A stretch of 64,000 nt of DNA from Allium sativum (GCA_030737875.1 JASFAX010000020.1:29712688-29776687), one strand, 5' to 3'. Counted from the first letter of the stretch, positions 31,754 to 44,989 are shown. Notes: generated from the sequence alone by a model not told the origin. A program made the numbers and translations.

Positions 31754-34700
31754 TGTAACACCCCACCTCCGCCAGGGTCACTCGCAAAGGAATGCACTAG
31801 CTTTGGAGGGGCATTATTGGTAAACATGCATGATGATATAGCAAGGCAGGACATGACATATATATATAAATAAACAGAGTAAGTAAATAAAACAGCGGAA
31901 GATTTTTAAACTATTTCAAAAACAAGTCTGGTACATCAAAATGTCAATTTTCCCAAATAAACAAGTCTAGTACATGAAGTTACATCATCTGAAACTGAAA
32001 AAGGAAAACATAAAAGTAGCTATCCCCAAAGTGGAAGAAACCATAGCAAGCCCAAGTCCAAAGCATACATGAGCTATCCAAGAAAGCAGCTGAGATCCAA
32101 GCTAGGCTCCTGTATTCCCTCCCTGAGAACCTGGGGGGGGGGGGAACGGAAGAAAAGAGGCGAAACAAACCGGGTCAGTCAAAAAGACTGAGTAAGCCCT
32201 GCTACGATCAGTCTATAAACTAATAAAGTTAACATCATGATGGAAACTGAGATGATCATAGATAACAACATACTGGCATGGTAAATTACCTACAAGATAT
32301 ATAGAGGTATCATCGCATAAAACAAGGTTAAGTTTTGCACCACGGTGTACTAGCAACCCAACATAACAGGTATTGATCCCTTAGCCCAAACTTTGGCCCA
32401 ATAACATGAAGTGACCTTAGTATAAGGTCCAACCCAACGGTCTAGTTGATCGGCTCCCTATAAGCCTAACACGTCAAGTGTTGATGTCCATACGGCCCAC
32501 ATATGGATGTAGGTAGTCTGTGCTGGGCCCACCTTTGGGTGTATCAAGCCCTCGGTTGTCGACCCCGGACACTTAAGCAATAATGCACAGCCCTAACCTA
32601 CTGGTACCCGTGCCTCGAGTTTGTCCAACATCGGACTACGTGCACGTCCATAGCCCGCCGGACCCGCACCGCTGTACCACTCGGCCATCGCCCTTTGGTC
32701 GTTTACATCCGTCCAGTAATCGTGCCCCGCCCTAGCCTAGTTTCTAGGGTTGTGATGATACCAAACTGGGATTACTGCCGGAACAGACCCGCCGCTAGGG
32801 TTTCCTAAGAGGGTTAAGTGTGATTTAACCCTTCACTAATCCTGGATTAAACTGGTTAAGTGTGGCTTAACCCCATTCTAATCCCTTGAACTCCCAAATG
32901 GATTAAACTAGTTAAGTGTAGCTAACGGTTCACAACTTAACCACATTCTAATCCCTTGAACTCCCAAATTGGTTAAGTATTAGTGGACCCTGACTTAACC
33001 CTAATCATAAGGCATTAATTAATTTAATGCACCTTAACCTCTCACATTAGACCTTGTTGTGGTTACTAGTTAGGCCGGGCGGGTCCGGGTAGCTTTACAC
33101 CACAACTTGGTCTAACCTCGGGTCTTGGCACCCCATGACCAACTTCCCACATTGGGTCCTATTGTTTGTAGCCACTAGTTAAGCCGGTCGGTTCCGGGTA
33201 GAATTACGCTACAAACTCAACCCAACCTCGAGTTGGCCACACTTATGTTTTCTAAGTGTCATGTCCACTTTATTTCAAAACATAATTACAAGTCAACAAT
33301 TACTTGGGTAGACCTAACTTAATAGGTAAATTCCCAAGGGGTAGACCTAACTTAATAGGTAAATTCCCAAATCTTATATTTTCATGTATTTTAAGTTTAC
33401 CCCAAAACCCCAACGTCATTCTATCGCTTACATATTCGTAGTAACGCATAAAGGATAGGAAGAGGGAACTTGGCACAACATACATGACAAACTTGCACAA
33501 CAATCATGCATAACACGTTAGACTTACACAACTTAGCATAGTGAACTTGCATATTTCCATAAACATGCATAACTTAGCATAGTGAACTTGCATATTACCA
33601 TAATCATGCATAACTTGTCGAACATGCACAACTTGTCATTTTAAATTTGCATAAACATGCACAACTTGTTAAACTTGCAAATCATGGCTTAGTATACATG
33701 CATAACTCAATTAACTTGCAAATCATGGCTTAGTACACTTGCATAAACATGCATAATCCATTAAACATGTAGAACATGGCATAATAAGCTCGCATAAGCA
33801 TGCATAACTTGTGAAACATGTAAAACATGGCATAGAAATCTCGCATATGCATGCATAACTTATGAATCATATAAAACATGGCCTAGCGAGTTCGCATAAG
33901 CATGCATAATCAACTAAACTCACATAAATCTCAACTTTCACCAAACATTAACTTTAGAGTTTGTAAAGTGAAGGTAAGAGGGCTTACAATGCTTATGCGG
34001 ACTCAAATGAGTATAACAAATGCAAGAAACCCCTTATGCAACTAACTAAAACCCCCAAATGCAAGCAAACTTGATCAAGACTCCTCCTTTATGATGCCAA
34101 TAGAAAAACAAGCCTTTAATGCAAGCTAAAAAGGATCATACAAGCCTAAATATGCTTGTATGCATGGAAAATCACTTAGGAATTAAATTAGGAATTGTAT
34201 GAAGAGGGTGGAGGCCATGAGAGTTTGGATTTTGGCATAGTTTTGTTGCTAGAATGATTAATGAGGCTTTAGGGTAGGATTAGGAGCTTATTTATAGAAG
34301 ATTAGAGTGATTTAGACCATAGGATTAACCCTAGGATAGTTTTGGCCCGTCAGATCTCGGAACTCTCTAGAACCAAGCCACCCAATCAAGCCCAAATCAG
34401 AAATGGTGCACCAGGCTAGACGGCCTGGGCACCCCCTGTCGACAGGGCTGTCGACAGGGCAGTCGACTCCCTGGGGACCCTGTCGACAGGCCTGTCGACA
34501 TGGGGCCCCTGGCGGGAGTTTTCCCGCCTTGGCCCAGCTGGCCCAATTCTTTAAATTTGAATCTGTTTTTACTTAGGATTTTTCTGAAAACTTCAATGGG
34601 CCTTAACTGGGTCATACGGACTCCGATTTTCGAAAACTCGGACTCTATTTCGCGTATTTTTCCGAGACGAACGCAATGGCATAGCCCGTTTCCCTTGATT

Positions 34701-34768
34701 CAGATTTTAGAATTAAATTCTGCCTCAATTTACATTATTACAGGTTATTGAAAATACGGGTTGTTACA
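31754..34768 (-). repeat. 5' LTR of A2
   Basis: Near-identical to 24649-27664. Differences seen by eye: 12 versus 13 G in the poly(G) run (32133-32144), one base near 32650 and one near 33060. Contains hairpins (33037-33231), TATA near 34288 and the GTCGAC cluster (34437-34500). Confidence 0.93.
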
Positions 34769-35055
34769 GTCGACATGGGGGTCTTGGCGGGAGTTTTCCC
34801 GCCTGACGCCAGTTAGCCCTAATCCTTGTTTTTAATTTAAAATTTAAATCTGTTTTTAACATGGAAATTTCTGAAAACTTCGTTGGGCCTTAATCGGGTC
34901 ATACGGACTCCGATTTTCGAAAACTCGGACTCTATTTCGCGTATTTTTCCGAGATGAACGCAATGGCATAGCCCGTTTCCCTTGATTCAGATTTTAGAAT
35001 TAAATTCTGCCTCGATTTATGTTATAACAGGTTATTGAAAATACGGGTTGTTACA
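34769..35055 (-). repeat. 5' LTR of A1, first 282 bp (after TSD)
   Basis: Continues the A1 LTR interrupted at 24648: matches 16536-16824 in the other A1 LTR and ends GGGTTGTTACA at 35055. GTCGA at 34769-34773 is the right TSD copy of A2. Confidence 0.92.
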
Positions 35056-36892
35056 CAGTCGGTTTCAGAGTGTTTTGTAGCTATATATACGTGGCTATTT
35101 ATTATATTTTCTTCATTGAGAATTCATGGTGGCCGAACTCTACCGGTGTCTGAACGGAACCCGCTATCTTCTACAACTATCAGTTTTGCAAATTAAATCT
35201 TGAGATTCAAGAACCAATCTTTCTCTATTTTCTAATTCTAACTTTGTGAGTTTCTATTTGCTTTTAGATTTGAATATTTAAACATAAATATGACACGACT
35301 ATGACTTGGATTTGTTCATATGCCTAAGTTATATCAGATCCATTGTAAATCATGAACATATGACATTCTGAATTAGTTTAGAATTGGATCTAAATCTCTA
35401 TCTTGTTGGATCTATTTTAACCTTTGTGGCATTCTATGATTTGTGCTAGATCTATTCTAATTATTGATCTAAAATCTCTATCTTGTTAGATCCATGGTAA
35501 CTTCTATGACATGCTATGATGTGAACCTTGAACCTTATTTTTGTAGATCAACTTTTAACCCGTTGGATCTAAATTATGTGGACGTTTAAATTGTAAATCA
35601 GATCTAGTTTATCACCTTGTGCTTATCATATGAGATCTAAAGCAGTTGGACATCTAATTTGTTAATTTAGATCTTATTAATCTTATTTTGACATCATAGT
35701 TATGTTAGAATCATTTGACCGTCACAAGTTCATCAGTTTTATACTTATATGTCCACCTTATCACCATGCTAATTTATGTTTATGCCAAGTTATGTTAAAA
35801 CATTCAATTTTGTCATATTCCTATTATTTTTCACTTTTATTGTTCATTACTAGTCTATTATCTAGCATAGGCATGCCACCAATTTATGAGTGCGTTAGTT
35901 AGGAAACGGGGGAAAAAGGGTTAATATGGACATAATTTGTATATAAACATCGATGGGCATATAAATAAAATTATTGGGAAAAAGGACATAATCACCTATT
36001 AAGACATAGGTAGGAATTGGATAAAAATAGAATGTCTAGTAATTATAATTAGGAATTGTAATTGCACTTATGACACAAGGTTAGGTTGCACTAGTAGTAG
36101 AAGTGTGCCCGAACCCAATCGGCATATCCAGCAGCCACTAATGTCGTACCTAATATGATAGGTCTAAGTACACAAGTACGAATCAGGCTATGACACGAGG
36201 TTAGGCCCAACGTTTGAATAAGTCTGCCCGGACCCGACCGACATATCCAACATCCAACGTTGTAGGCCTAATGTGGAAGGTCAAGCCCATTATAAACCAT
36301 AAATGGACATGGTAATAAATTGGACTATTTAACAAAATTTAATCCATACGGATTGTATGATTGTGAACTAAAGTTAGGGTTAAGTAAAATTGGTTGGATA
36401 GTGGATGGGTTAAGCAAATCTTGAGGGGGTGGGTAATATTTACATATAGACCCACAAACTTAACCTGATAAGGTTATGTAATTAAAGACACCTAGTGGTA
36501 TACATAACCGGAGGAAATAATAAAGTTATGTAATTAAAGACACCTTTTAGGGTAAGCATAACTTGTAAAAATAATAGGGTTATGTAATTAAAGACACCTA
36601 GTAGTATACATAGCCGAAGAAAACCTAGTGGGGATACAACAAAAAGGGGAGAGCTTGTATCATATTATGTGGGACCCATTACAGTCAGTAACCCGGAGTA
36701 GGTACCAAACAAAGTACTCCGTACTAGGCGAAGAGGGGGCATGATTACCGACTGGTTGTAAGAGATCACAACGTGAGTGATGTTGCTGTGGCGCAAACCG
36801 ACCGGGCCATGTGCGTGGATAAGCCAGGAAGAGGGGAATAATACAACCATGACACCTGTAGACATGGTGTTGTGCATATCTGTGAGGAGTTG
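35056..36892 (+). repeat. 3' LTR of O, piece 2
   Basis: Begins with TSD copy CAGTC and continues the O LTR (TCGGTTTCAGAGTG as at 5820). Contains TATA (35081-35090), a donor-like TTTGTGAGTTT (GT at 35246) and the tandem hairpins (36072-36163, 36192-36282; the second has a strong stem TTAGGCC..AACG with CGTTG..GGCCTAA). It ends at AGTTG (36888-36892), the left TSD of C. Confidence 0.9.
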
Positions 36893-39800
36893 TGTAACAC
36901 CCTGGATTTTTGAATAATCGAATTAACTAAATTGAAGAATAATTAATCTCAGATGAGAGAATTAAGGGAATGTGGTTACGCCATTGTGTTCGTCTCGGAA
37001 TTCTGGTTGAAATAGAGTCCGAGTTTACGGGATACGGTACTGGATGAAGGGGATATGGACGAACGAAGTTTGGTGGCAAAACAAGAAAAAAAAATTGCAC
37101 TGGCGCACTTAGGAAGTGTGCCAGTACAAATTTGCACTGGCCCACCTGCCAAGTGCGCCCAGGCCGAGGCAGCAAGCCTGCACAGCTTTCTGGTTCAGGC
37201 TGACCCATGTTGCTGAGTCCTTTCTGACTCCTTGCTGAGTCATTAGGGCTGAGGTGTCACCCTATCCAACTGAATGGTTTTGATTAACCCTAAGACTATC
37301 CGATGGCTTAAATTAATTGAAAACTCTATAAAAAGACCCATAGACTCAAACCCTAAATCAGAATTAAAACTAAAACTATGGCCGTCATGCTGTCGTCTTG
37401 AACCCTAGAGTAGCCGCCACCAATTAGAGAGGAAGAACTGCGAATCAAATCAGTTCTATTCAACCGTAATAATGAATCTTCTTCAAAGGAGAGCTAATAC
37501 AACTTCAGAAATCAGAACTCAAGACCGTTTTTGAGTTGTGAGTTCGATGGTTTTAATAAAATAATTAATAAATAAATTGGATTGAGTTATGACGCGGATA
37601 ATTTGAAAATGATGTGAATTATTGACTGCATGTTGTAATTATGTTGTAGAATTGTGTTGTAATTTCTATGATGTTATGTTATGATGCTATCATTTACAAT
37701 GTAAAGTTACGATGCTATCACCCATGTTGTAATTCTATGATTAACTTATGTCTAGTTGAATCATCTTGTTGTTCATATGCTAGTTTAGTTATGTTGATTC
37801 ATATGATGGATCACAAGTTTGTATGAAAGTTTAGACATTGATTTAGATAAGAACCATAGGCATGCTAGTATAACTTTACTTGTTTCATGACATCAATTTT
37901 AGATCTAAAGTTAGACTATGACATGTGTGAGTTATATGATAAATTCTACATGATATTTTACATGTTAGATGCAAGTTTACACCATTGTTATGATGCATAA
38001 ATCACATATGCAAGTTTGTATAAATATATGTGCTTGAGGTATGAATCATGTTATGCAAGTTTAGGGTTATTGCCTATGGAAGTTCACACCTTTAGATGTA
38101 GATCTATGACATACATGATTTATGCAAGTTCACATATTTAGATTTGGATCCATGACATATGTTGTTTATGCAAGTTGCAACTTTGGCTAATGCAAGTTTT
38201 AGATGTAGAACATCATTCACATATGCAAGTTCACCCCTATGTTTAGATCTATGTTTAATTAAATGTATGTTGTGATGTTTTCTCTTTATTCCATGAATTA
38301 GACTATTCGAGTCTATCGTATATTTTACGTTAAACGAACGAACGTACAACGTGGGGGTAAAAGGGGATAATATTAAAAGATTTGATTAGCATAAATGCCT
38401 TAAATGGCATAAATGCCTTAAAAGGCATAAATGCCTTAAAAGGCATAAAATAAATTTGTGACGAAAATTGGTATGATTTTACATACCATAAATGGATGGA
38501 CATAACTGAGTCAATTATGGACATCACTAAATTTGGAATTGATTGACAATTTGAATAGGGAAAGTAATTCAAATTGGGGAATGATTAATTAGGAGTAATT
38601 AACCATCGAAGACATGAGGTTAGGCTCTTTTGTGGTGTAAGATTGCCCGGACCCGCCCGGCAAATCCAGCTGCCACAAAGGCCAGTCTAATGTGGGAGGT
38701 CTTAGGCATAAATTAAATACGTAAAAATTGTAAAGACACGAGGTTAGGCTCTTTTGTGGTGTAAGACTGCCTGGACCCATTTGGCAAATCCAGCTGCCAC
38801 AAATGCTAGTCTAACGTGAGAGGTCTTTATGGGGTTACGATCTTAATGAATTATGAAACACTTAACCAGATAAACATGTAGTGGGACATGAGGGGGTTAA
38901 GTGGGTGCCTTGGGTGGCATGTCGAATCTAGTGGGTGCCTTGGGTGGCATTTGGAAATACGATTAGAAACACTTAACCAAAACTGAAAAATGTAATTGAA
39001 ACATGAATAAGAAGTGGGTTAAGTGGGATGTACTAGAGGGGACCAAGCTTAGGTGGATTGCTTGTGTCAAGTAAAGGGGGCCCATTTCAACCAGTAACCC
39101 ATACGTATATTTGTAGGCTCGACCCAAGTCGAGGATGGGACATGCATACTGGGCTTGACTGTAAGAGGCCAAAACGGGCTAGTGGTGGCAGCGCAAGTCC
39201 AACGGGTTCATATGCGTATGTGGGCCCAGGCTGGTAGGTAAGACGTTGTTGCATCGTGTAGATATAAGCCGTGCATTGTTGGTTGTATCAGGTTGCCACT
39301 TTGGGGAGTGATACACCCCACTGTGGGGCTAACACAGGTATCTACGACTTAGGGAGCCGATCGCTTGGGGGTAGTGGGTACGCCTATTGGAGATAGGGGC
39401 AGGCGGCACCTATGAAGGCAGCTAGGGGTGCACGAAACTACCAATATCATTATTAAGTCTGTAGGCGGGATCAACCTTAGGGTGACTAGTGGTGGTGTAG
39501 TATAACAATTATCCTATAGTGTTAGTCTAGTAATTATCTTATAGTGGTTTAGGGGAGCTTTAATGATATCGTTGTTTATCTTGTTTCCTTGTTTACTCTA
39601 CCATATTCAGTGGTTCATGGTCATTTGCTTATTTTCCAACTTATGCCTTAGCCTAGTTACTTTGTTAATTATATTGTTAAAATTATCGCGCTCGCCAGAC
39701 TTTATGTCTGATCCCCTTTGTTTCCTCCTCTTTTCTTCCTTCCCCTCCCCCTAGGTGCTCAGGTTTGGACTAGCACCAGTGGTGCTTGATCTTGGACTGC

Positions 39801-40124
39801 TGTTTCTGTGCTTTTAGAAGACCACTTGGATCGCTGAAGTAAAGTTCAGCTTCTCTTTTATTTATGGCTATTTTGTATTGGGGATTATGTCTTTCAGTTT
39901 ATGTACTTTTGGTAGTCAATTTGGATATTATGTACTTTGACTCTGGTTTTTGATGATGTAAGCATCATATGTGTTTTCCGCTACAATGAAATAAAGTTTT
40001 AAATCCTTGAGTACAATTTATATCTGTCTGGTTGTTAAGTTTCTGTTCTATACTTACTTAAAACACTCCATAGAAGTTAATGCATTCCCTTTATGAGTGA
40101 CATTAATGGATGTGGGGTGTTACA
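36893..40124 (+). repeat. 5' LTR of C
   Basis: Contains a GC-rich inverted-repeat island (about 37100-37165, GGCGCACTT/AAGTGYGCC), TATA (37325-37336), donor-like TTGTGAGTTC (GT at 37538), the ATGCAAGTT-rich leader (about 38000-38240), four near-identical AAATGCC/AAAGGCAT copies (38390-38450), tandem hairpins (38611-38701, 38735-38825), the CAGAC/GTCTG hairpin plus polypyrimidine and AG (39696-39754), and AATAAA near 39990. No genes inside. Confidence 0.9.
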
Positions 40125-40126
40125 TG

Positions 40127-40138
40127 TTGTATCAGAGC
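40127..40138 (+). other. Primer-binding site of C
   Basis: TTGTATCAGAGC lies two bases after the LTR end; one mismatch to TGGTATCAGAGC (initiator-Met tRNA). Confidence 0.85.
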
Positions 40139-40279
40139 TGAATGTTACCAGAACAGATATGAATTTTGAAAAACTATTTTTCAAAACAATTTTTATAAAG
40201 AAGTACATTCGAAAGTACGTTTTTAGGAAAGTATTTTCAAGAGAAAAGCTTATTTTAGAAAGCATAACCCCAAGAGCCA

Positions 40280-41690
40280 TATATCTTTCCCTCGGTTCTT
40301 TGAAGTGGATGATGGAAGAAAGGTCCAGTTGGTTTCCTGGCTAATGAAGGATGAGGCCTCGTTTTGATGGGAGGTCACTAATGGAGGACGTCCAGTCGAT
40401 ACATGGCTAGATTTTAGGCAGAGGTTTGAGGCGAAGTTTCTCTTGCGGGCTGGAGAGAATCTATACATGGAAAGGTTTTTGGCGCTTAAGCAAGGGAATC
40501 TATCGGTGAAAGAGTACGTCAACAAATTCAACCAATCAGCAAGATTTGGCTTGGACTTGGTGAATACTCCAGAAAAGAAGGCTTTAAGATTTGTTAAGGG
40601 TTTAAACGATCCGCTTCATCGGTTAGCTATGACCAACATTCCCATGGGGGCTACCTTCGAGAGACTAGTTGACCCGACGCTCATGCGTGAAGAGGAGAAG
40701 GGCGCCAATGCTAATAAAGCACCCAAAAAGAAAGGGGATCAAAAGAAGCCGCAACAGCAACAACAGAACAAGAAAGGTGGCAAAAGAAACAATGCTAAGG
40801 GAAAGAAAAGATGCTTTAACTGTGGGACACCCGGCCATCTAAGCAAAGATTGTAGGAAGAAAAAGAAGACTGGTTGTTTCCACTGTGGCGAGGCGGGACA
40901 TCTTATTAAAGACTTCCCAAAGAAAGGGCAGAGGGCAGGGTCTACCTCGGGAGGACAGGTGCAGGCTCTTATTGCACTAGGGCAGGCAAGGGGACAAGTT
41001 CTGGCTCTCATAGTCCCACCGCTGCAAGAACGAGGTACAACAATTTCCGTTGAAAGTTTAGTTTTTCTGTTTGATCATCCTCTCCGTACTTTATTCGATT
41101 CTGGGGCATCACATTCGTTTATTTCTACATCATTAGTTGAAACACTGCACCTTGATACTAATCTAGTTATTGATCCCTTAGTAGTCTCAAATCCTATTGG
41201 TGGTTCTACTCATCTTTCTATGATTTGTCGGGATTTGAGAGTGTTTATCTTGGGCGTTGAGTTTGATTGCAACGCCATTGTTCTTGGCTTCATGGGCTAC
41301 GGTTTAATTCTAGGTATGGATTGGCTATCTAGATATGGGTCCATCCTAGTTGTGAAAGAAGGGTAGTTAGATTGTTGACTCGTTTTGGAAAGACACTTGG
41401 TATTTCTTGTGACCCTAGAGGTCCAGTGAGGCTTAGCTACCTAGAATCCCTTGACACATCCGATGATGATTTACATTCTGTTCCCATAGTCCATGAAGAT
41501 GCTGATGTCTTCGATGAAGTGAGGGGTTTACCCCCAAAACATGAGATAGACTTTCGGATATATCTAGTAAATAATGCAAAGCCACTTGCATTACCGGTGC
41601 GCCACATGGCTGCAAGAGAGAGAAGAGAACTCAGTAAGCAAGTGGAGGAATTGCTTAAGAAGGGGTTCATCAGACATAGTATATCGGAGT
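40280..41690 (+). pseudogene. gag-protease of C, N-terminus deleted
   Basis: After ~150 bp of leader the sequence jumps directly into mid-gag (FEVDDGRKVQLVSWL, near 40300), so the ATG, proline-rich region and first part of capsid are gone. A TGG-to-TGA stop follows near 40366. Then a long open stretch from 40443: MERFLALKQGNLSVKEYVNK, two CCHC knuckles near 40810 and 40875 (the second reads CFHCGEAGHLIKDF, final Cys lost), protease LFDSGASHSFIS near 41093. A frameshift near 41345 interrupts the end of protease; homology resumes at 41372 into the linker before RT. Confidence 0.85.
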
Positions 41691-44365
41691 GGGGTGCTCC
41701 AGTAGTATTTGCCACGAAGGCAGTTGGGTCCCTTAGACTTTGTGTGGACTATAGAGAACTTAATAAGCTTACTAAGAAGAATAGACACCCACTACTGAGG
41801 ATTGACGATCTCTTCGATCAGTTAGTTGGTGCCTTGGTGTTTTCGCAGTTGGACTTAGCCACTGTTTTCCATCAGTTGAGAGTGGCTGAGGATAGCAAGA
41901 CTAGCTTTAGGACTCCAGACGGTTTCTTCGAGTGGCTTGTGATGCCCTTCGGTTTGACAAATGCCCCGCATACTTTGTTGACTTGATGAGTAGGGTGTTT
42001 AGGGAGTACCTTAATAGATTCGTGGTAGTCTTTGTGGACGACATCTTGATCTTTTCTAAAAGCGAGGAAGAGCATGCCCTACATCTTAAGGATGTGCTGG
42101 AGACTCTTCGAGCGCATAGTCTTAAAGCTAAATTTTCTAAATGTCAGTTTGGAGGAAGGAAGTGCGATTCTTAGGGCATGTGTTTTCCAAAGAAGGGATA
42201 GCTGTAGGTCCTGCGAAGATAGTGGCCATCCAAGATTGGAAGGTTCCTTAAAACGCTACCGAGGTGAGGAGTTTCTTAGGATATGCTAACTACTGTGGGA
42301 AGTTCATCAAAGACTTCGCAAAAATATCAGCCCCATTAACACGCTTTGCGAAGAAGAACTTAGTTTTCATGTGGGACGTAGATTGTGATGATGCATTCCA
42401 AAGTTTAAAGGGAGCTTTAACCACAACTCCGGTCTTAGTGTTGCCAGATGGGAGTAAGCCATTTACCGCTTATACCGATGCTTGCGGGACAGGACTAGGT
42501 GCAGTCCTAATGCAAAAGGGAAGGGTAATAGCCTATGGTGGAAGGCAATTGAGAGTACATGAGAGAAATTACCCTACACATGACCTAGAGTTGGCCGCTA
42601 TTGTCTTCGTGCTTAAGATTTGGCGTCATTATCTTCTTGGCGAGAAATTCGAATTATTCACTGACCACAAGTCGTTAAAATACTTGTTCTCTCAGTAGGA
42701 CTTGAACTTAAGGCAGCAAAGGTGGATGGAATTCTTAGCATCCTATGACTTCGAGATACCATGTACCCTTGGCAAGGGTAACACGGTTGCAGACGCCTTA
42801 ATTAGAAAAAGGTTGTCCTTAAGTCCGTTGTTTGTTGAGCGGCGAAGCTTAGAGTTCATCTCTACGTTTGACTTTAAACCTTCCGTTGATTTTGTACCAG
42901 ATTCACTAGCATCCATGGAGGTCAAACCTATGCTTTTGGGACGGAATGGCGAGGCACAGCGAGATGACCCACATATGTTTGAGTTAGTAGAAAAGCTCAA
43001 AAGTGGGGAGTCATCGAGCCATCTCCATAGGTATACCCTAGATGATAAGGGTTGGTTACGTAGGGACGGTAGACTTTGCGTACCACAGGATGAGTACTTG
43101 AGGAAGATCATTCTTGATGATGCACATCGTTCGAAGATGACCATCCATCCCAGCGGGGACAAGATGTACATGGACATGAGACGAGTTTACTTTTGGGCCG
43201 GTATGAAGAAGGACGTGACAGAGTTTGTTGCTAGATGCTTGGTGTGCCAACAAGTGAAAGAAGAGCAAAAGAAGCCCGGTGGATTGCTTCACCCATTGGA
43301 GGTCCCACAATGGAAGTGGGAAAATGTTTCGATGGACTTCGTTGATGGATTACCAAGATCGAGGAAGGGTAACACAGGGATTTGGCTCGTGGTAGACTGA
43401 CTTACTAAGAGCGCCCATTTCATTTCCGTAAAGAGTAAGAGGACAGATCCATGGTTAGCCTCCGTATATATTCGAGAAATAGTTCGTTTGCACGGTGTTC
43501 CTTTTAGCATCGTGAGCGACCGCGATCCTATCTTCACCAACGAGTTTTGGAAGAGCCTGCAAGAGGCGGTAGGGAACCAGTTATGTTTGAGCACCGCATA
43601 TCATCCTCAAACGGACAACCAGACTGAGAGTGTGAATCGTATTCTAGAGGACTTATTGAAGTTGCGTGTCTTAGATTTCGAAGGTACATGGGAGGAACAT
43701 CTTCCATTGGTGGAGTTCGCAGACAATAACAACATTCAGTCTAGCATTAGCATGGCACCGTTCGAGGCTCTTTTTGGACGACCGTGTCGTTCGCCCACAT
43801 GTTGGTGGGAGTCTACATATAAGGTCTTGCTTGGACCCGATATGATTAGAGAGACTTCGGAAAAGATCGATTTGATTCGAAGGAGGATGAAGACGGCGCA
43901 AGATAGGCTGAAATCTTATGCGGACAAGAGGAGGACAGATCTTGAGTTTGATATTGGGGACATGGTCTTTGACAAGGTGTCTCCATTACGGAACGTCATT
44001 CACTTTGGGTCCATTGGGAAGTTAGCACCAAGGTTCGTAGGGTCGTTTCCTATCAAGGAGAGAATTGGGCAGATGGCATATAGAGTGGAGTTGCCCGAGA
44101 GACTTAGTGGGGCACACGACGTATTCCATGTATCACATTTGAGGAGGTGCTTGCATGAGACCGCAGAAGTGTAGAGCCGAGTTTTCTTAGAGAGGCGGAG
44201 ATCGAGTGTGATGCGACTATTCGACGAGCTCCTACGTGCATTCTTGGGTCGGAGATTAAGAAGTTGAGGAATCGAGAGGTCAAACAAGTCAAACTGCAAT
44301 GGGAAGATGATGAGAGCAACATACTTGGGAGATGGAAGCGAAGATGCATTCATTATACTCTTTTC
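41691..44365 (+). pseudogene. pol of C with scattered lesions
   Basis: RT opens with CAT at the codon that is TGA in A1 and O (HSISEWGAP). Lesions: a small deletion near 41965, a frameshift near 42155 (after KFSKCQF), a stop near 42247, TAG in FSQ-stop-DLNLRQQ at 42697, TGA after WLVVD near 43398, and the end of the ORF at 44172 before the chromodomain, which is out of frame. FVDDILIF, RNase H TDACGTGL and YPTHDLEL, integrase IHPSGDK, VSDRDPIF and QTESVNR are all recognisable, so most catalytic residues survive. Non-functional as it stands. Confidence 0.87.
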
Positions 44366-44989
44366 TTTTCGAGGGTATGTCTTTTAATTTCTCCCTTATC
44401 GCTTACCTTGTACTTATCTAATCTTTAGCATGTCCTCTCGCTAGTACCTTTGAACTTTAGGTACGGTAGTCCTATGGTTGAAACATGTGTTTGAGACATG
44501 TTATGTATGATGGATGCATGTGGATGCAAGTGTTTGCTAGTGGTTGCTCGCGGACGCATATACACACACTTTAGGCATTAGATCAGCTCAGTCACTTCAT
44601 ATTGCATATTGCATATAAATGTGTGTACATATTTAAGTAATGGATGTATAATGGTTGTACCGTCATATGGATGTTGCATTTTGGTGAGTGATTGTGCAAA
44701 CATGTAGAAATAATATGTATCGATAAGGTTCTTTCGCATACATAATGGACGCATGACACTTTCATGGTTTGCATTAAGGAGGTCAACTGAATCAGTAGAC
44801 TGCCTGATTTTGCATTATATAAGGAAAATATACACACACTTCTTGCATATGCTCATACAACATTAGAAATTTTATAAGGAAAATGGATGCCCGTGTTTGA
44901 TGGTTGAGTAGATGCTTGTTTGGATGGTACGATAAGCATTCTCCTTAACTTGGAGATTTCGGGGGCGAAATCCTTTAAGGAGGGGAGAA
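44366..44989 (+). other. 3' untranslated region, stem-loop and PPT of C
   Basis: Non-coding. Contains GGATGCA-type repeats (44510-44530), the conserved stem-loop at 44777-44805 (AGGAGGTCAACTGA with TCAGTAGACTGCCT), the motif TTCGGGGGCGAAATCC and the PPT AAGGAGGGGAGAA (44977-44989). Confidence 0.75.

Larger units (their letters stand above)
24649..34768 (-). mobile_element. Element A2: very young, defective Tekay element (minus strand)
   Basis: Termini TGTAACACCCC (24649) and GGGTTGTTACA (34768), perfect TSD GTCGA (24644-24648, 34769-34773). The LTRs are 3016 and 3015 bp and by eye differ at about two bases plus one G in the poly(G) run. The internal region is only ~4.09 kb against ~5.24 kb in A1. 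gag is open but protease and pol are decayed and RNase H is largely deleted. So a copy with broken enzymes transposed recently, in trans. Confidence 0.93.
13949..35055 (-). mobile_element. Element A1: near-intact Tekay chromovirus (minus strand), split by A2
   Basis: Termini TGTAACACCCC (13949) and GGGTTGTTACA (35055), TSD CAGTC on both sides (13944-13948, 35056-35060). On the minus strand the order is: 5' LTR (35055-34769 plus 24648-22066, interrupted by A2), PBS, gag-protease, pol with chromodomain, PPT, 3' LTR (16824-13949). The clade is set by the C-terminal chromodomain and protein order. LTR copies differ at scattered sites and a 6-bp indel, so it is fairly young. It is the only element here with an essentially complete pol, so it is representative of a possible source of enzymes for defective relatives. 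Confidence 0.93.
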
